Shown: piece by piece, positions 47,055 through 60,201 of the stretch
How the letters are laid out: each line of letters opens with the position of its first letter
Numbering within the stretch: the first letter of the stretch is position 1
Assembly: GCA_033182465.1 (NCBI GenBank)
Contig: CP137322.1
Location: forward strand, 2,356,001 to 2,420,000
Direction: 5' to 3'
DNA length: 64,000 bases
DNA from: Sanghuangporus weigelae
Lineage: Eukaryota; Basidiomycota; Agaricomycetes; Hymenochaetales; Hymenochaetaceae
The notes under the pieces: model-generated
The model's input: the letters and a program-made list of their open reading frames with translations, nothing else
What the model was told of the DNA's origin: nothing
Databases searched by the model: none
Made by a program: the position numbers and the translations under genes

Positions 47055-50000
47055 ATGAGGTCTATTTCCCAAGACAGACGCGGTGAGTCTTGGTCAAATT
47101 CTGCATCACATCGCCGCTTTTTTAGACTCATCGTTCTATAGGCCGCAGACTCAAAACATTCCAGTCAGACCAAAACTCAGAGGCAATTGTCAAACAGACA
47201 GAGAAAGTTCCTGCGAAAGCTTGTTCACGCCTTGACAGAAGTTCTTGATGAGAACAAGCTCATAAACGTGGACTGCAAGCTCCGTCTGTTATCGAAAATC
47301 GACTTAGTCTCATACTTGCTCAGGTACCAGCCCAGCCCCAAACGAAGAAGACGATAGCGGAGATGAAGTGACCAATCTTAAAGTCCACATGGCTAATGAT
47401 CGTATCTTGGGCAATGATAACATTATGCAAAAGCGTGCGTCTCTATTGCAACCTTTTCATATTGTTCAAATGTTGATTCCGATTGGGAATCCAGATATTC
47501 AGGATGAGAAGAAGCAATTACAGGTCAGGGATCCAAAGTTCGAGCCAATGAATTTTATATCGCTGAAGAAGTGGGCAATCTATTTGTGCCATGTATCGAG
47601 TGCAGCTGACAACAACGGAGGCAGATTCACAGACAGACACAATCCACTTGTGAGGCAAGATCTTAAGACAGGTCCAAACTGATATACCAGCTCCTTTCAG
47701 AAACAACATGTCCAATCTCTGCTCAATACTCTAGGTGGCGGCGGACGCACTGCAAAGGCTCTGGAGAAAATGCAGGAAGGGCTCAAGTGTTTGAGGTAAG
47801 AGTAGTAATAGCAATGGCGCATCCAAGAAAAAATCGTCTGACAATTTCTATTTTGAGCGAATCTGTTCAATGTTCTCTCCGACCCTACGAGATGAACAAA
47901 TATTACTTATGTAACGAATATGAGGCTATATGGGATGAATAAGTCTGACAATATGTAGATCCTGATGATTGCGTGAAAGCTCTACGTGCTCTGGATGACA
48001 TCATTGCTAAAATGACGAAAGCTTTACGAGAGTTCGGTGTCTTCAACACGAAAATTTTCCACATCCTCCATATAGTACAAGGGGATCTGCAGGTTTGAAT
48101 CAGTTGGTTTTCCTTTTACAGGGACTAAGGTACTACTGATAGCGCACTACTGTCCGGCTAAACGGAGAGTACGGACACCATAGTGAGCTTTCAGAAACAT
48201 CTTAAGCGTCCTCATTTTCATTGCTCACTCTACAAAGGATGCTGCGTCGAGGAGTATCTTGATTCTATATTCGAGCCATTGGTCGATGATCTTGAAATAT
48301 ATGTCAAAGAACTCACGGGTGTCGCTGAGAAAGGTAGGCTCGGTCTACTTATTTCGGGGATATTTCTGACCTATTTTGAAGAGATACCAGCAATTCGCCA
48401 GTCGCAGGAGTTCGTTACCCAACGATACTTGAACCTCACTATGATCGCGACGTTTCTATCCAGTGTCACCGCAACGACTCTGCAGATCACCGCAGGCGGA
48501 CCTGCCTCTGTTCTGAATATCATCACAAACTCCTTCTGTTTTGTCTCGCTGGTCTTCAGTTCTGCATCGGCTATTTACAGCCTTCTGGTGATGATATGGC
48601 GACAGTCGCCTATGTACGTTATCTGGGTTTACTTACACACTATCTGGACTAAACATCATTCCAGACGAAGGCCCGATCGGTCACTGCCATTATTAGCGCA
48701 TTTCTGGCTTCGAAACGGGTCTATGTTCGCTTTAATTGTTGCTCTGATGACATTCTCGGTTGGTTTGTGCCTGCTAGCGTTTCTTGTTACTGATCAAATG
48801 GTGAGTAGGCTTATGACTTACATTGTATGAGCTAATTTGATATGTGTCTCAGGGAATTGCCTCAGCTGTTGTCCCAACTGCGCTTGCCGGTTTTCACGCA
48901 CAAATCATTCTCTTCCTCTCAGCATGGTATCTTTTGAACAATGGAGAGCAAGGGATGCACACATCTGGGCCAGCGCACGAGATAAATGCATCTCTCCAGC
49001 GACGCAAAGCATGAAGAATATGTTAATACAAGCAAAAGTTTATGGATTCCGAGTTATGGATCAGATCAAGCTCACTATAACGCGAACACGAGCCGTAGGT
49101 TGGAAAAATATATCTCAGATCAGATCTTTGAGTGCTCTGTTGCATGGGCCTACTCAGAGAACGGATTCTTACACTGAAGAGGGCAAAATGTTGCACAGAG
49201 ACATTGAACTGGGTAATTATTCTTTCGCTTCTAAGCGAACTCACAGTAAACCTAATTCCGAATGTTTTATCCTAGGATCTCAATCCTTACTTGAGTTTTC
49301 TGTGTATGCTGTCCTACACACAGATGATGTACATCAGCGTTCAGAACAAGAGCGGGAAAAAAAAAACTCTAACTACCTCGAATTTTGCTGAATCAAGCTC
49401 TACATCTCCTGAGGCTCTGGATCACAAGTACGGACATCCAGTTCAATTCTCCTCAAACTACAATCTTTGGCGTCAGCTTTGTATGTTCCCTTTATCTATA
49501 TCACTAAAAGCGTACATCATCAATCATTTACCAGTTCAAGTACCGTCACAATTTACGATGTCGTAGGTTAAGCTTACGAGACCACTGATTATATACTTAT
49601 TGCATATCTCAAACACAGGGGAAGACATTCGAAATCCTGAAAACTATCGTAATACCGGATGAGGGATTAGTAAAGCAGGTTCTGTGGTGAGCACAGAGCG
49701 AACTGGTTCAAGGACTTTTACTGATTGGATGAATTTACAAAGGAACCCAAACAAGAACATAAGGGCCTATTGGAGACATGGACGCAGAGAACAAGGAGAT
49801 CTCCTAGTGAAGTCGTCCAAGGGTGTTTTCATGTATAGTCTTGCTCGGCCGGTGAAATTTATTTTCCATGGGACCGAATTCGAAGCATCAGGATGCTCAT
49901 AATGCTTTCCGCTCGTTAGGCTGAATCTCATATGATTAATATCAGGAGTCTCGACCGCGCTGCAGGAACAATACGGTGGATTTGCGAAGAGGACAATGGG

Positions 50001-51186
50001 TTGGCTGGTGAGTTCGGCTGAAAGCGATCAAATTGATGAAAGATGAACAGCCTGGGTTCACTCAAGGTCTTCGAAGCATGCTCCTTTGATACAAGACTTG
50101 TTTCTTCATCCAATAACAATTCGATGGGCAAGGATAGCAATTGCAAGGTATTCTTATCCATATCATCGTTCTGCATCATATACTAAATTAGTTGTTCAGG
50201 AGCTCGATTCCTATGACCTTTCTGAACTGGCAAATATTGAAGTCGCATTGGATGCAGCGTTCTATAAAGAGGACAGAATCATATGCCTCGCAAAGACAGA
50301 AACCCACGAGACACAACTACTAGGTGGGATGCCTTCGCATACTATTTGACGCTCGATATTCACATCCGTCTAGTAATTGATCGGTACAACATGTCCATAA
50401 CGCAGTAAGTCTTAATCACGCCTTTTTTTCTCTTTTACGTTTTTTCTTTTTCTTTCTTCAATCCAAAGACATACTTTTGTGCATGTAGGTCGTACTCCGC
50501 ACACTCCAGCCATAGATTTTTCACGGTGTCCCAGAAATCAGGGAGAATTTTGATTCTAGGTGCAGAGGTACGTGCTCTTGCTTATACCACCAAAGGTCAC
50601 CGCGAACCCGATTGTTTAACAGACGACCGATGCAATTGAACTCGAAGGCTCTGCTCGTGTTGAAACACTGTATGATGCCTTTTACTTGTCTCCTCTAGGA
50701 GACAATCCTCGAATCAGAGCAGTTGGTTGTTTCGGCAAGGATGACAACATGGTTTTCGATGTCATAGACAGTGCGTTTGTTTCACTATGATCCAGGGACG
50801 ACCATCTGATACTGAGATATGCAGGCAAACTTGCAATATTTCATCGATTATCAAAGCCACATTCAATAAGCACATCCTGGTTGCACGAGATAACCACACC
50901 TTCCCAGAATGCTAACCCCCGAAACTTCGTAAGCTTCGCGCTCGGACATCATCTTGACGTTTCGCGTCCGTATCTCTTCGCCTTCGGTAACAAGGACGGC
51001 TCTGTCAAGGTCTGGTCTATTCTGACTAATCGTGCTTTGGAAAAGTGCGAATCAGCGGAACCATTTGAGGTCCACGATCAACGGGACGAACGCACTTCGA
51101 TCTCAACCGGACGATTCTTGAACCTTTCACCGCCCGTTGCTCCGCCTCCAGCCAGATTGACAAAGACGGTTGAGGCTTCTGGGTAA
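47055..51186 (+). CDS. Membrane + WD40-propeller protein, copy 3 (diverged paralogue)
   Basis: Same architecture as copies 1 and 2 but clearly diverged in sequence. Exon 1 is 47055-47082 (MRSISQDRR) and exon 2 starts at 47149, in the run RQRKFLRKLVHALTEVLDEN. The helical part includes LREFGVFNTKIF. The spans are around MIATFLSSVTATTLQITAGG, FCFVSLVFSSASAIYSLLVM, FALIVALMTFSVGLCLLAFL and FHAQIILFLSAWYL. Propeller strands include LFAFGNKDGSVKVWSI, and the protein ends TVEASG at 51186. The exon junctions I could compare align with copy 1, including the intron between SLK and FTDRHNPL (RHNPL here, KHNPL in copy 1). The donor at 48802 is a normal GT where copies 1/2 have GC. One junction near 50050 did not resolve cleanly, so a lesion there is possible. 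Confidence 0.65.
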
Positions 51187-51620
51187 AGCGGTCAACTCTG
51201 TACTGTCAAAGTTATTCTTGGTTCGAGACTTCGATCGACAGCATCACAAAACGCTTACGAATAGTAGGCTTCCTTTGCGCGATTCAGGTTAAAAGAAGGA
51301 AGAGTACTACCCACAAGTCCGGGCGTCTTGTATTTCACCCATGCATCTTGTTCATTCGACAAAGTTACGTACCGATAATTCGTAAATCGGAACAATACTT
51401 TTTGGGGACGATTAATCTCAGAGCATCGCTAAAATCCGTTCATCCAGAAAAATGAAGTCACTCGTATATTGCATGTTGAAGAAATGTATTTTGCGCAGGA
51501 ACGAGGTGCTACTAGAGCTCCCTGCATAGTCACCACATAGGTATACATATGCATATGATCTGACTGGTCGTACAGCAATACGAGCGATGAAGGAATGACA
51601 TCCCAGCGACATAGAAAGAA
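51187..51620. other. Convergent 3' region
   Basis: About 430 bp between membrane/WD40 copy 3 and RPS18, whose 3' ends face each other. No other feature seen. Confidence 0.5.
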
Positions 51621-52263
51621 TCAGCCACGCTTCTTCGACACACCGACAGTCTTTCCGCGTCGTCCTGGAAGATACCACATTAAGTCCTCGTTCAGGTCAT
51701 TCAAGAAAAAGTACCACATACCAGTCGTCTTGGTGTGCTGGCCTCTTACACGCAGACCCCAGAAGTGTCGCAACCCCCTGTGCGCACGGATCTTCTTCAG
51801 GCGCTCCAAGTCATCACGAAGCTTCGAGTCGACGTTGTTCGAAAGGATTTGATAGTTCTTCCCATCGACAATGTCCTTTTGTCTGTTGAGGAACCACGTG
51901 GGGATCTTGTATTGCGTAGGGTTTTGGATGATGGTGACGATGCGCTCGAGTTCGTCTGAGTTGAGGTCACCGGCACTGTTCACACAACGTGAAACAAGCG
52001 CAGAAAGGACGGTGTAAAGAGAGATATAACAAGAGAACACAATCTCTCAATCAGACATCTCGAACCAAACGCGTCCACCCAAAAACTCACCGCTTGTTCA
52101 AATCAACATCCGCCTTCTTGCACACAATGTTCGAATAACGCCTCCCAACACCCTTAATCTCCGTCAGCGCATACATGATCTTGCGCTTCCCATCGACGTT
52201 CGTGTTGAGCAGACGAAGGATGTGCTGGAACTGCTGGTGCTGCTCTGGTAAGACGAGCGACAT
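51621..52263 (-). CDS. RPS18: 40S ribosomal protein S18 (uS13)
   Basis: Component of the small-subunit head that contacts tRNA and the large subunit. Exons 52263-52091, 51975-51722 and 51664-51621 give 156 aa, about the eukaryotic family's size. The sequence is highly conserved: [72 protein letters not shown] and the end [14 protein letters not shown]. The second intron splits the Gly after HTKTT; without it the frame would read into intron sequence. I looked in the first intron (115 nt) for a C/D-box snoRNA and did not find convincing boxes. Confidence 0.97.
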
Positions 52264-52847
52264 CTGGGTAAGATAGTCAGTAATCCATCCTTTCTCTTCA
52301 GAGTTTCAGGCGATTTGAAGCATGCATGGACCATCTGAGGGTCCTATTTGCATGCTCAAGGAGCAAAACTACTCACTTTTGTGGATGCTGGGCGTTGAGG
52401 ACGTCGTCAATGTTGATGAGCTCGTGTAGAGCGAGCTCAGGGTGCGGAAAGCGCCGGTGGCTGTGTCTACCGCTTTTCGATTCCGCGTCTCTGCATATGA
52501 GGATAAAGGCTTTCACGGATCACCGACGCTCCTTTGTTCGCGTCGCGACTCCCTCCAGCAATGTCGTAATAAAAAGGTATGTTATAAATTTCCATAGTAT
52601 CCAAGACATCCGTTTAATAGTTAAATAGATGAAAGAAAAGAAAACAATGCGACTTGTATGCAACCTGAAGGAAGGTAATACAAAGCAGAGAAACGTAACA
52701 GTGCAAGCATGCTACAAACACCCGATCCATGCGTCAATAAGATAGAGAACAAAAATAAATAAATAAAAGGAACACGCTCAGAAAGCAGAAAGAGAAAACC
52801 TCCTTTGCATCGACTCTATCAATAATCAAACTCGAGCCCCATTGACG
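52264..52847. promoter_or_regulatory. RPS18 promoter region and 3' flank of the CLASP-like gene
   Basis: About 580 bp. The part nearest RPS18 is its promoter (minus strand) and the AT-rich part from about 52620 is the downstream flank of the CLASP-like gene. No specific site recognised. Confidence 0.4.
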
Positions 52848-55800
52848 TTACCGATTCTCAGCCCTTGGCATGAAAGGCGCGCGAGCTTCATTGTGTCCGC
52901 GTCCTTTTGAACTTTCGGACTTGTGCTTCCTCGGACGCGTGTCGACAAAGAACGGATTCGCATCCTCTTCCTTGGCCTTGACTTCATGGCTGCGGTGACG
53001 CCGGTGGTCTTCACCTTTCGCCACTCGGGCCTCCTCAAATACGGCAGGCTCTGGTGCTGAAGAGGACGCTTGAAGAGGCTGAACGTCTCGCGATAAAGGC
53101 TCGCTTTCGTCCTCCTCCTCAATAGCGTTCTGGTCCATTTCGAATCCACGCTGGATGGAGACAAGGAGCTTTGAAATCGGCGTCGCAGGCACTTGATTCC
53201 TGCGTGCTGCGAGTGCCTGACGAAGAGGAGCTGGTGTCTCGGGCACCACTGGCTCCGGAGGCGACGGTGGGAGAGGGACGAAAGACGCGTTTATGTCCAC
53301 CACGTCGTCGTTGGAATCGACTGGGGAATTTCCGGCGGAGGCCTTGTGGATGGTTAACGGTCTCACTCCGCCGTATTCGCGAGGGCGTGAAGAATCTGCT
53401 TCTTTCGCCTTCGCGGACATGTCAGGTCCCGCAGTCTTCTCCGTTGGCGGGACTTCTTCCTTCATAGACGATCCGCCCTCAATATTTATCAGACCCTGGC
53501 TCGACCCTTCCGACCCTTCACTGTCATTCGTCGTCGCGCCAGTCGCGTCGTTTTTTATGCCTGTAGAACTCGTAGAAGACTCCGAACAAAGCGGTACGTC
53601 TTCTGACGCAGAAGCTTGGCGTTCCTTCGGCCCTTGCTGGACGATTTGCCCCGGAGCTGTCGATTCGCCCGGATTCACCAAATCGCGAGAAGGAAGCGCT
53701 TCTCGATGCTTCCTTCGTCTCTCCTCGGCTTCTTCACGCTCACCTCGCCGCTTCTTGGATGGCACCTCCTGGTCACTCCTCTCTTTGCCCCTCTTGGAAG
53801 GAGCTCGAGTAAGAGCCTCTTCCGCTTTCGCAGCTTCTGCTGCGCGCTCCGCACGGCGCCGCCTCCGCTCTTCCTTAGCCAAAACGCGGGCTAGAACTTC
53901 GGCTTCTGAGTCGACGACCTGTTGCGGCTGAACCGCAATGGACGGCTGCTCAACCGGCCTCTTCTTTCTGGGCCTCTCCGGAGCCTGTGGCTCCGAGCGA
54001 GACTCGGGCCTCGCTTGCGCTGGTCTCCCTGCTCTCGACTCAGGTCGAGAGAAAACGGGTTTTGCCTCCGCTCTCGAGGGAGGCCGGAAGACTGGCTGCC
54101 TCTCGTCCATACGTGAGGCGGGCCGAGGGTGCAACTCCCGATTCTTTGAATCAGCACGAGTATGTGACTCCTCCGCGCGAGAGGCAGGACGTGGGCGGAA
54201 GGCTTCTTCTGCCTGGTTCTCGGTTCTCTTGCGCGCCTCTCTCTCCTTCTCTTTCGCTTCCCTTCTCTCCTTTACCCGCACCCGTTGCCTGACCAGCTCC
54301 TCATCTTCGCCAGTCCCGCTGGCAGTCGACGAGGCAAGCCGAGAAGGCGAACGAGAACGAGCATGGACATCCGCGTGCATACTTCTCGATGAAGACGTCG
54401 ACGAGGCAAAGGTAGGTTTTTCTTTGTCCTTCCCCTTCTCCTCCGTCGTTTCTTTGAGGCTCTCCGCCTGCTTATGACTTGGAGCAGGCGGGCCGGAAGG
54501 AGCGGAAGTCGTACCCGGCACGGCCTCAGACTTTGGGACGCGGCGCGGTCCAGTAGTTGACCGCACTCTCGGCGGTTCTTCAGTGGCTGGGGGTGGAACA
54601 GATTGTGTAGCATCTGATGTAGACGAAGTAGAAGGCGGAGTCGGTGCCTTTTCAGGACGCTGAGCACCGCCGTGCGAAGAGGTAGGTAGACTTTTGGTAA
54701 TATCAGAGGCCATGGAGCCGGACGTCTGTAGCTTCGGACGGGAGGCAAGGCGGCCAAGCCTGGGTCGTGTCGGCGCAGCAGCGGCCGCAGCTATGGCTTG
54801 CCTCATCGAAGGAGGCGGACGGACAGGACCCGATGAAGCCTTCTTCTCTGGTGGTGGAGGCGGAGGCATCAAGACGCTATCTGAAGCGGGTGCGTTTGCA
54901 GCACTCGGTGGCTTAGAACTCGCACTCCTACTCGGTTTTTCGACTCGAGTAAAGCTAGTAGCGGTGGAAACTGCGGCGCTGGTACTGGCGCTCTTTGCGT
55001 GACCTTGGACTGGCTGGGAGCGTGACAGAGTATCGGATGATTGGGATAAGGATGGTACCGAAGGAGCAGAGGTGGATGATGATAGAAGTGGCTTGCGCTG
55101 GTTAGCCGCAGCATTCTTTACATCGAGATATTTCCTCATGGTAGGAGTAAAGGGCGCAACGAAACTATCAATACAACATCGTGTCAGAGAACCTAGATAG
55201 TATCATAAAGGAAGGTGATGAAAGACTCACGCATCCACTCGAGAAGGAAAGAGAATCTTGTAAGCCTCAAAGGCCTTTCTACTGCTCTTGCGAATATCGG
55301 CGTTCGGATCGCGAGCCGTTGCCCTGATAACCACCTCGATGTCTTCAGCCCTATTCGGAGCCTCGAGGTCAGGTGGGTTGAAGCAGTTGAGACAAGCCAC
55401 AACCAGATCAACCACAGTAAGACGAAGTGCGACGGACTTGTCCGAGATGGCATGTCGGAGAAGAGGAAGGATGGCAGGCGACTGGCAGTTCTCGACAATA
55501 GCCAGTAGGCAAGCCTTTGCCCGAGCGATGAATATCTTGTTTGATCGTGCGGCGAGAGTGAGAAGAGTAGGTACGAAGTGGGGAATGAGCGCCTCAAAGG
55601 TTCGCTGAAGATGCGTTACAAGCGACGTGAGCACGTCCGTGGCGGCGCCCGATAGTCTAGATCGCTCTGAGGTGAGAGAGTTGATGAGAGGTCTCACGAA
55701 ACCTTTGCAGGCTGCGATGAGTTGTGAGGGATGGTCAGCGGCTGAACCAATGACGATCGCATTCAATCGAAGTAACGCATTGAGGATTTTATCCCAACTG

Positions 55801-55904
55801 TCCTCCGTTTCCATTATCTCAAGACCCGCACGAACTTCGCTGAGTTCGTATTCGAGCAGTGCAGGAGACGAGCATGAAATAACGGAAGGTATTTTGGGAG
55901 CCAT
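52848..55904 (-). CDS. CLASP-type TOG-domain protein, 996 aa
   Basis: Predicted microtubule-associated protein. Exons 55904-55231 and 55164-52848 join in frame at VDAFVAPFTPTMRKYLDV. The first about 240 residues are HEAT/TOG helical repeats of the CLASP_N type (for example WDKILNALLRLNAIV, HFVPTLLTLAARSNKIFIAR, AEDIEVVIRATARDPNADIR). TOG domains of this class bind tubulin and stabilise microtubules. The remaining 750 residues are predicted disordered: Ser/Pro/Ala-rich, then a long Arg/Glu-rich stretch. An unusual run of PxSRAE/RPxSR-like repeats lies around the middle (FRPPSRAEAKPVFSRPESRA). No second TOG or C-terminal CLIP-interacting domain is obvious, so it is shorter than animal CLASPs. 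Confidence 0.78.
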
Positions 55905-56309
55905 TGTGGGGAAGTGGCTAGAGGAGATGGAAGTAGAAGGGCAAGATGATGAGGGAAGGACGAGAAGGACTCGGGAACAATTTTAAGACGCGAGCCACAA
56001 CAATTTCAACAAGTCATGTGATCGTGAGCTTCCATTTACGGAAGGCATCTTTGCTACCCACAAGAAATTCACTGATTTGCTCCGATGAACAATGAAAGAT
56101 GCGGCTGATAAGGGATCACAGTTTGCTTGAATTAATGCAAATATCTCCTTGTAACTTGGATTGTAATCCTAGAAATAAAAGCTGATCTGCATCCGAGTAA
56201 CAAATCCTATTCTGGAAGCGTCGATCTTTCGGGTTAGAGTCAAGCAACGCAACGACCCCGTCTTGAATGTTGCAACTGAGCTGAGCTCGAGCCAACGAGC
56301 CCAGCATTA
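55905..56309. promoter_or_regulatory. Divergent promoter, CLASP-like / GCK kinase
   Basis: A 405-bp non-coding region between two divergent start codons. No clear TATA box or known motif. Confidence 0.4.
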
Positions 56310-59300
56310 ATGGCCACGCCGTCAACGCAGCCCAACGTTCATCAACTTTACAAACGTCTCGAGACAGTCGGAAAGGGTGCGTATGGCAGCGTACACAAAG
56401 GCATCGAAATCGCGACCGGCAATGTCGTCGCCCTCAAGATCATCAACCTCGACACCGCTGACGACGATGTTGCCGACATCCAACGCGAGGTCGCTCTTCT
56501 CACGCATCTACGCGATGCGGTGAATATTACAAAATACTTCGGATGTTACTTGGATGGGCCTCGCGTATGGATTGTGATGGAATACGCACAAGGCGGATCA
56601 GTTCGTACGCTAATGAAGGCGTGCAAGAATAATGTCGTTCAGGAAAAGTACATCGTTATTGTTACTCGCGAACTCTTGCTCGCATTGTCTTCCTTACACA
56701 AGGCTGGTGTCATTCATCGAGACATCAAAGCAGCCAATGTCCTCATTACTGCAGCCGGGAAAGTCATGCTTTGCGATTTTGGTGTATCTGCTCTCCTTGT
56801 CACTTCACATTCAAAACGTAACACGCTCGTGGGGACACCATATTGGATGGCACCAGAGGTAGCTCAGCCGGTGCCTAACTACGACACAAAAGCGGACATA
56901 TGGAGTCTTGGTATTACCATTTACGAGATGGTCACCGGCAGTCCACCTCACTCCAACCTCGATGGACTCAAAGTCGTTCAACTTATTCCTCGCTCCAAAC
57001 CTCCTCGCTTAGCCGAGAGTGAAGGAAGCAGAGAACTGAGGGAATTCGTTACATCTTGCTTGCGCGAATCTCCTTCGGAGCGACCTACCGCCGATGAGCT
57101 CTCGCGATCGAAATGGATCAAAGCTACTGCTAAGACACCTGTCTCTATCTTGAAGGAGCTACTTGTTCAGTATGAACAGTGGCAGCAAGCCGGTGGGACA
57201 CGCGCGAGTATCGCCGAGCCTCTACCATGGGAAGAAGAGGAAGAAGAGTAAGCTAGTCTGACCTATTCAATCTTTATTATCGTCTCATGGTTCTTGTAGG
57301 GATATGGAAGGATCAACAGGACATGATCAAGAAACTTGGGAATTCGATACTGTTCGAGCGCACTCGATGGTTGAAACACAAGCGGCACCAACTGAGGATC
57401 CAGATACACATCGATCACCAACCTTAAACGCTCGAGTACCTTCGTCGCTCCGAGGTCTGTTCGGCGAAGAGGCCAACCCAAACCCACCCTTCGCGTGGTC
57501 TCGGAACAACACTCCAACTCCCCCTTTGGTCTCCGCTTTACCAGCGCAGAGTCCACCATCTGCAGCAGGAAGTCAATCAGGTCCTAATCGTGGACGACCA
57601 ACGCCGAAGCGGGGTGTCACTACGGATGACCGTACAGCAGAAGATACCGCGCGACAAGCAAACTTTGTATTCCCTGCTCGACCTGCAGCTCCTATAAGAG
57701 CAAAATCCAAACTTTCATCTTCGGTCCCTTCATCAGATAACGAGAGCGCTCTGTCTTCTTCACCTGAACGAACAACACGTCTCCTTCCCATGGGTCCTGG
57801 ACAGGGCCAGGCACACGGGCATGGTCTTGCTCATGGTCATGGCCACGGCCGAGGCATTGGCGATCTGACGATGAATGCTACGACTTTCCACACTAAACCC
57901 CCTTCGGCAAGCGGAGATGGCTTACAGGCCGGTACAAGTGGAGGCGCTGGTGGAAGTACGATCCGTCCGTCACCAGGCTATCGAGAAATTCGCAATTCCC
58001 GTGGCGTACCCAACATTTCAATCCCTCCTGCAAATTTGCAAGCGGGGCTAGGTATGTCCATCGACGCTTCCGCCTCAGCATCTTCTTCTCTGGCTGGCGG
58101 GAACGACGATGCCTCTGCATCACTCGCACCAGGGGACTCACCCACTCGCTCAACCTCGAATTCAACTCGCCCGCTTTTTGGCAGAAAACGAAGTCAGAGT
58201 AGTGCGGCTACATCAACACCTTCTACAGGTTCTTCCTCTCCTGTGAAGTTTCGAAATAACGACCGCCCAGCATTCCCACATGACTTCCATTTTCCTGCTG
58301 CCTCAGCGGCTGGAGCAAACTTCGCTGGATCGTTTTTGCCTTTTCCCGTTCTTCCGCCTTCCCGTGCCAGTAACTCATCAAATGGTAGCGGGAGCGAGCC
58401 AGGAAGGAGCCCAAGTGCACATCATACGACGTACTCACTTGATGCGTATCGAGATCGCGAGCCTTCTTCGGCTGGGTTAGCCGGAATCGGGAGGAATTAT
58501 GTTGGAGCTGGAGGAGGGCTCGAGTTGCCATCTTCGATATCAAGAGCACATAGCGCGAATGCGCTTTCTGAAAGTATTCCTTCTCCGGGTCTGACTCAGC
58601 AAGGGTCTATGCCTATGACGCGAAGGTTGAGCATCACTCGACAAGCAAGTGTCGCAGTCATGGAGTCCGTCCGGTCTGCCTTCACTGCGGGTGCTTCTCC
58701 AGAACGCGATCGGGACAGAGACAGAGATCGGGATAGAGATCGTTCGGTGGAATCAACACCCGTACCAGGTCTCAAAGACGTGTTGAAGATCCCCGCTGTC
58801 ACCTCTGAGATGCGCTTGGGGATGGGTACGGACTTACTTCCTCCGAGTCCGAGCGCTGCATCTGCCAATAGAAGATTCTTTTCTCCCGCACCGAGTAGTT
58901 TAAGTTCGAGTATCGTTGCTGGTGCTACTAATGCAGGTGAAGGAGCTGGTGGAAAATCGACATCTTTCGCACAATCGTCACGGACGGCGCCTTCTTCTCC
59001 GTCGATCGTACCGTCATCACTCACTTCATCCAGTACGAGCGCCAACTCAAAGCAAAATGGTCTTCCGTCACCTTCCCCAGGTGAACGTCAAGGAACAGAC
59101 ACCTCCGTCTCGACCGCCACGACCATCGGGACCTCAAGCACGCGTTTCACACATAAGCACTCTCATACCGCTTCCTCGTCCACTTCCGCATCGAGCATCG
59201 GTTCTGCTACAGGAATCTTTGGTGCAGGAAGGAGTGGATTTAGTATGGGCGGACCGCCCGTTCGACCACTTGACTTTGCGCCGCTGATGGCTTCGCACGA

Positions 59301-59904
59301 AGCGACTCACGCTGCTCTCGCAAGAACGGTAGACGAACTCGTCCAATGGTTAGGCGTTGTTGAGGTTGGATTGAGTGCTGTGCTTGAAAAGACTCTGCCG
59401 GGAAGCAGTGGCGGAAGCGGTGGAGGCTCAGGTGGGGTAGTTGTAAACGGCGTAGGAATAGGGCAGGACGAGACTTTCCTCGAACAAGTCCACGAAAGTG
59501 AAGAGGACGACTACGTCGACGAAGCAAAAACAACAGACCTTCCCAGTGCAAAGAGTGATACTCTAACCTTCTTAGCCGATGATGACTTAGACGCCTCAGT
59601 GGAGGACACCTATGCCGAACACGAGCTAAGCGAAGCAGGTAGTTCAGCCGATGCAAGCGCGATAGGCACCTTCGAACACTTCCTCGCTAAAGTGCGTAAG
59701 CACGAGCAGGAACTTGGAGGTGAGGACGACTGGCTTGCAGATGATGCTCTGGGCTTGCCGCCTCCGACTGGTACGAATACCAATGGATTCACGCCTGATA
59801 AGGACAAGTTTTCTTTCCCTCCTTCTCATCATTCTTCTTCTCACTCTCATTCATCTCATTCACACTCTCATCATCGGCATTTGGACGCTGTGCATGTAAC
59901 GTAG
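56310..59904 (+). CDS. Germinal-centre kinase (Sid1/Nak1/Kic1-like) with long disordered tail
   Basis: Ser/Thr kinase of the STE20/GCK-III group, which acts in septation and polarity networks in fungi. Exons 56310-57247 and 57300-59904 give 1,180 aa. All catalytic parts are present: glycine loop GKGAYG (21-26), VALK lysine K43, HRD 136-138, DFG 156-158 and the activation segment GTPYWMAPE (175-183). Intron 1 lies after an acidic run, and the following WEFDTVR is the GCK-III motif after the kinase domain, which shows the two long open frames are one gene. The tail of about 850 residues is Ser/Gly/Pro-rich with an HG repeat (HGHGHG), an Arg-Asp repeat near 58710-58745 and a His/Ser-rich end. 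Near residue 990 is a conserved-looking helix LARTVDELVQWLGVVEVGLS, perhaps a partner-binding site. Confidence 0.9.
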
Positions 59905-60201
59905 CTCTGCTCTTTCTCCTCGCTTTCTCTTTCTCTTTTTCTTTCTTTCTAGTTTTGCTTCGGACTTTGTCTTTTTTCGCTCTTTTTTGCATTTCTTGCC
60001 GTTCCTTGTCGAAGTGCTACTCTTAGAGACACTGACCAGTTACTGCCGTCATTCCCATTCTAATCTATACCCAGTTATTTTCTATACACCCATTTCTTCT
60101 CGTCAGTTTCCTGTGTCTGGACCTTGCTCCTGTCTGCGTGTACTCACTAAATCCAAAAACAAAGCATATTTGGACAACAGGTTCGAAAGCACTTGAGGCC
60201 T
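59905..60201. other. Convergent 3' region
   Basis: About 300 bp between the kinase and APS kinase genes. It begins with a pyrimidine-rich CTTT tract. No feature beyond likely 3' ends. Confidence 0.4.

Noticed and set aside
57264-57303. Kinase and long tail as two genes
   Set aside because: A clean 52-nt intron joins them in frame, and the WEFDTVR motif expected after GCK kinase domains lies just past the join.
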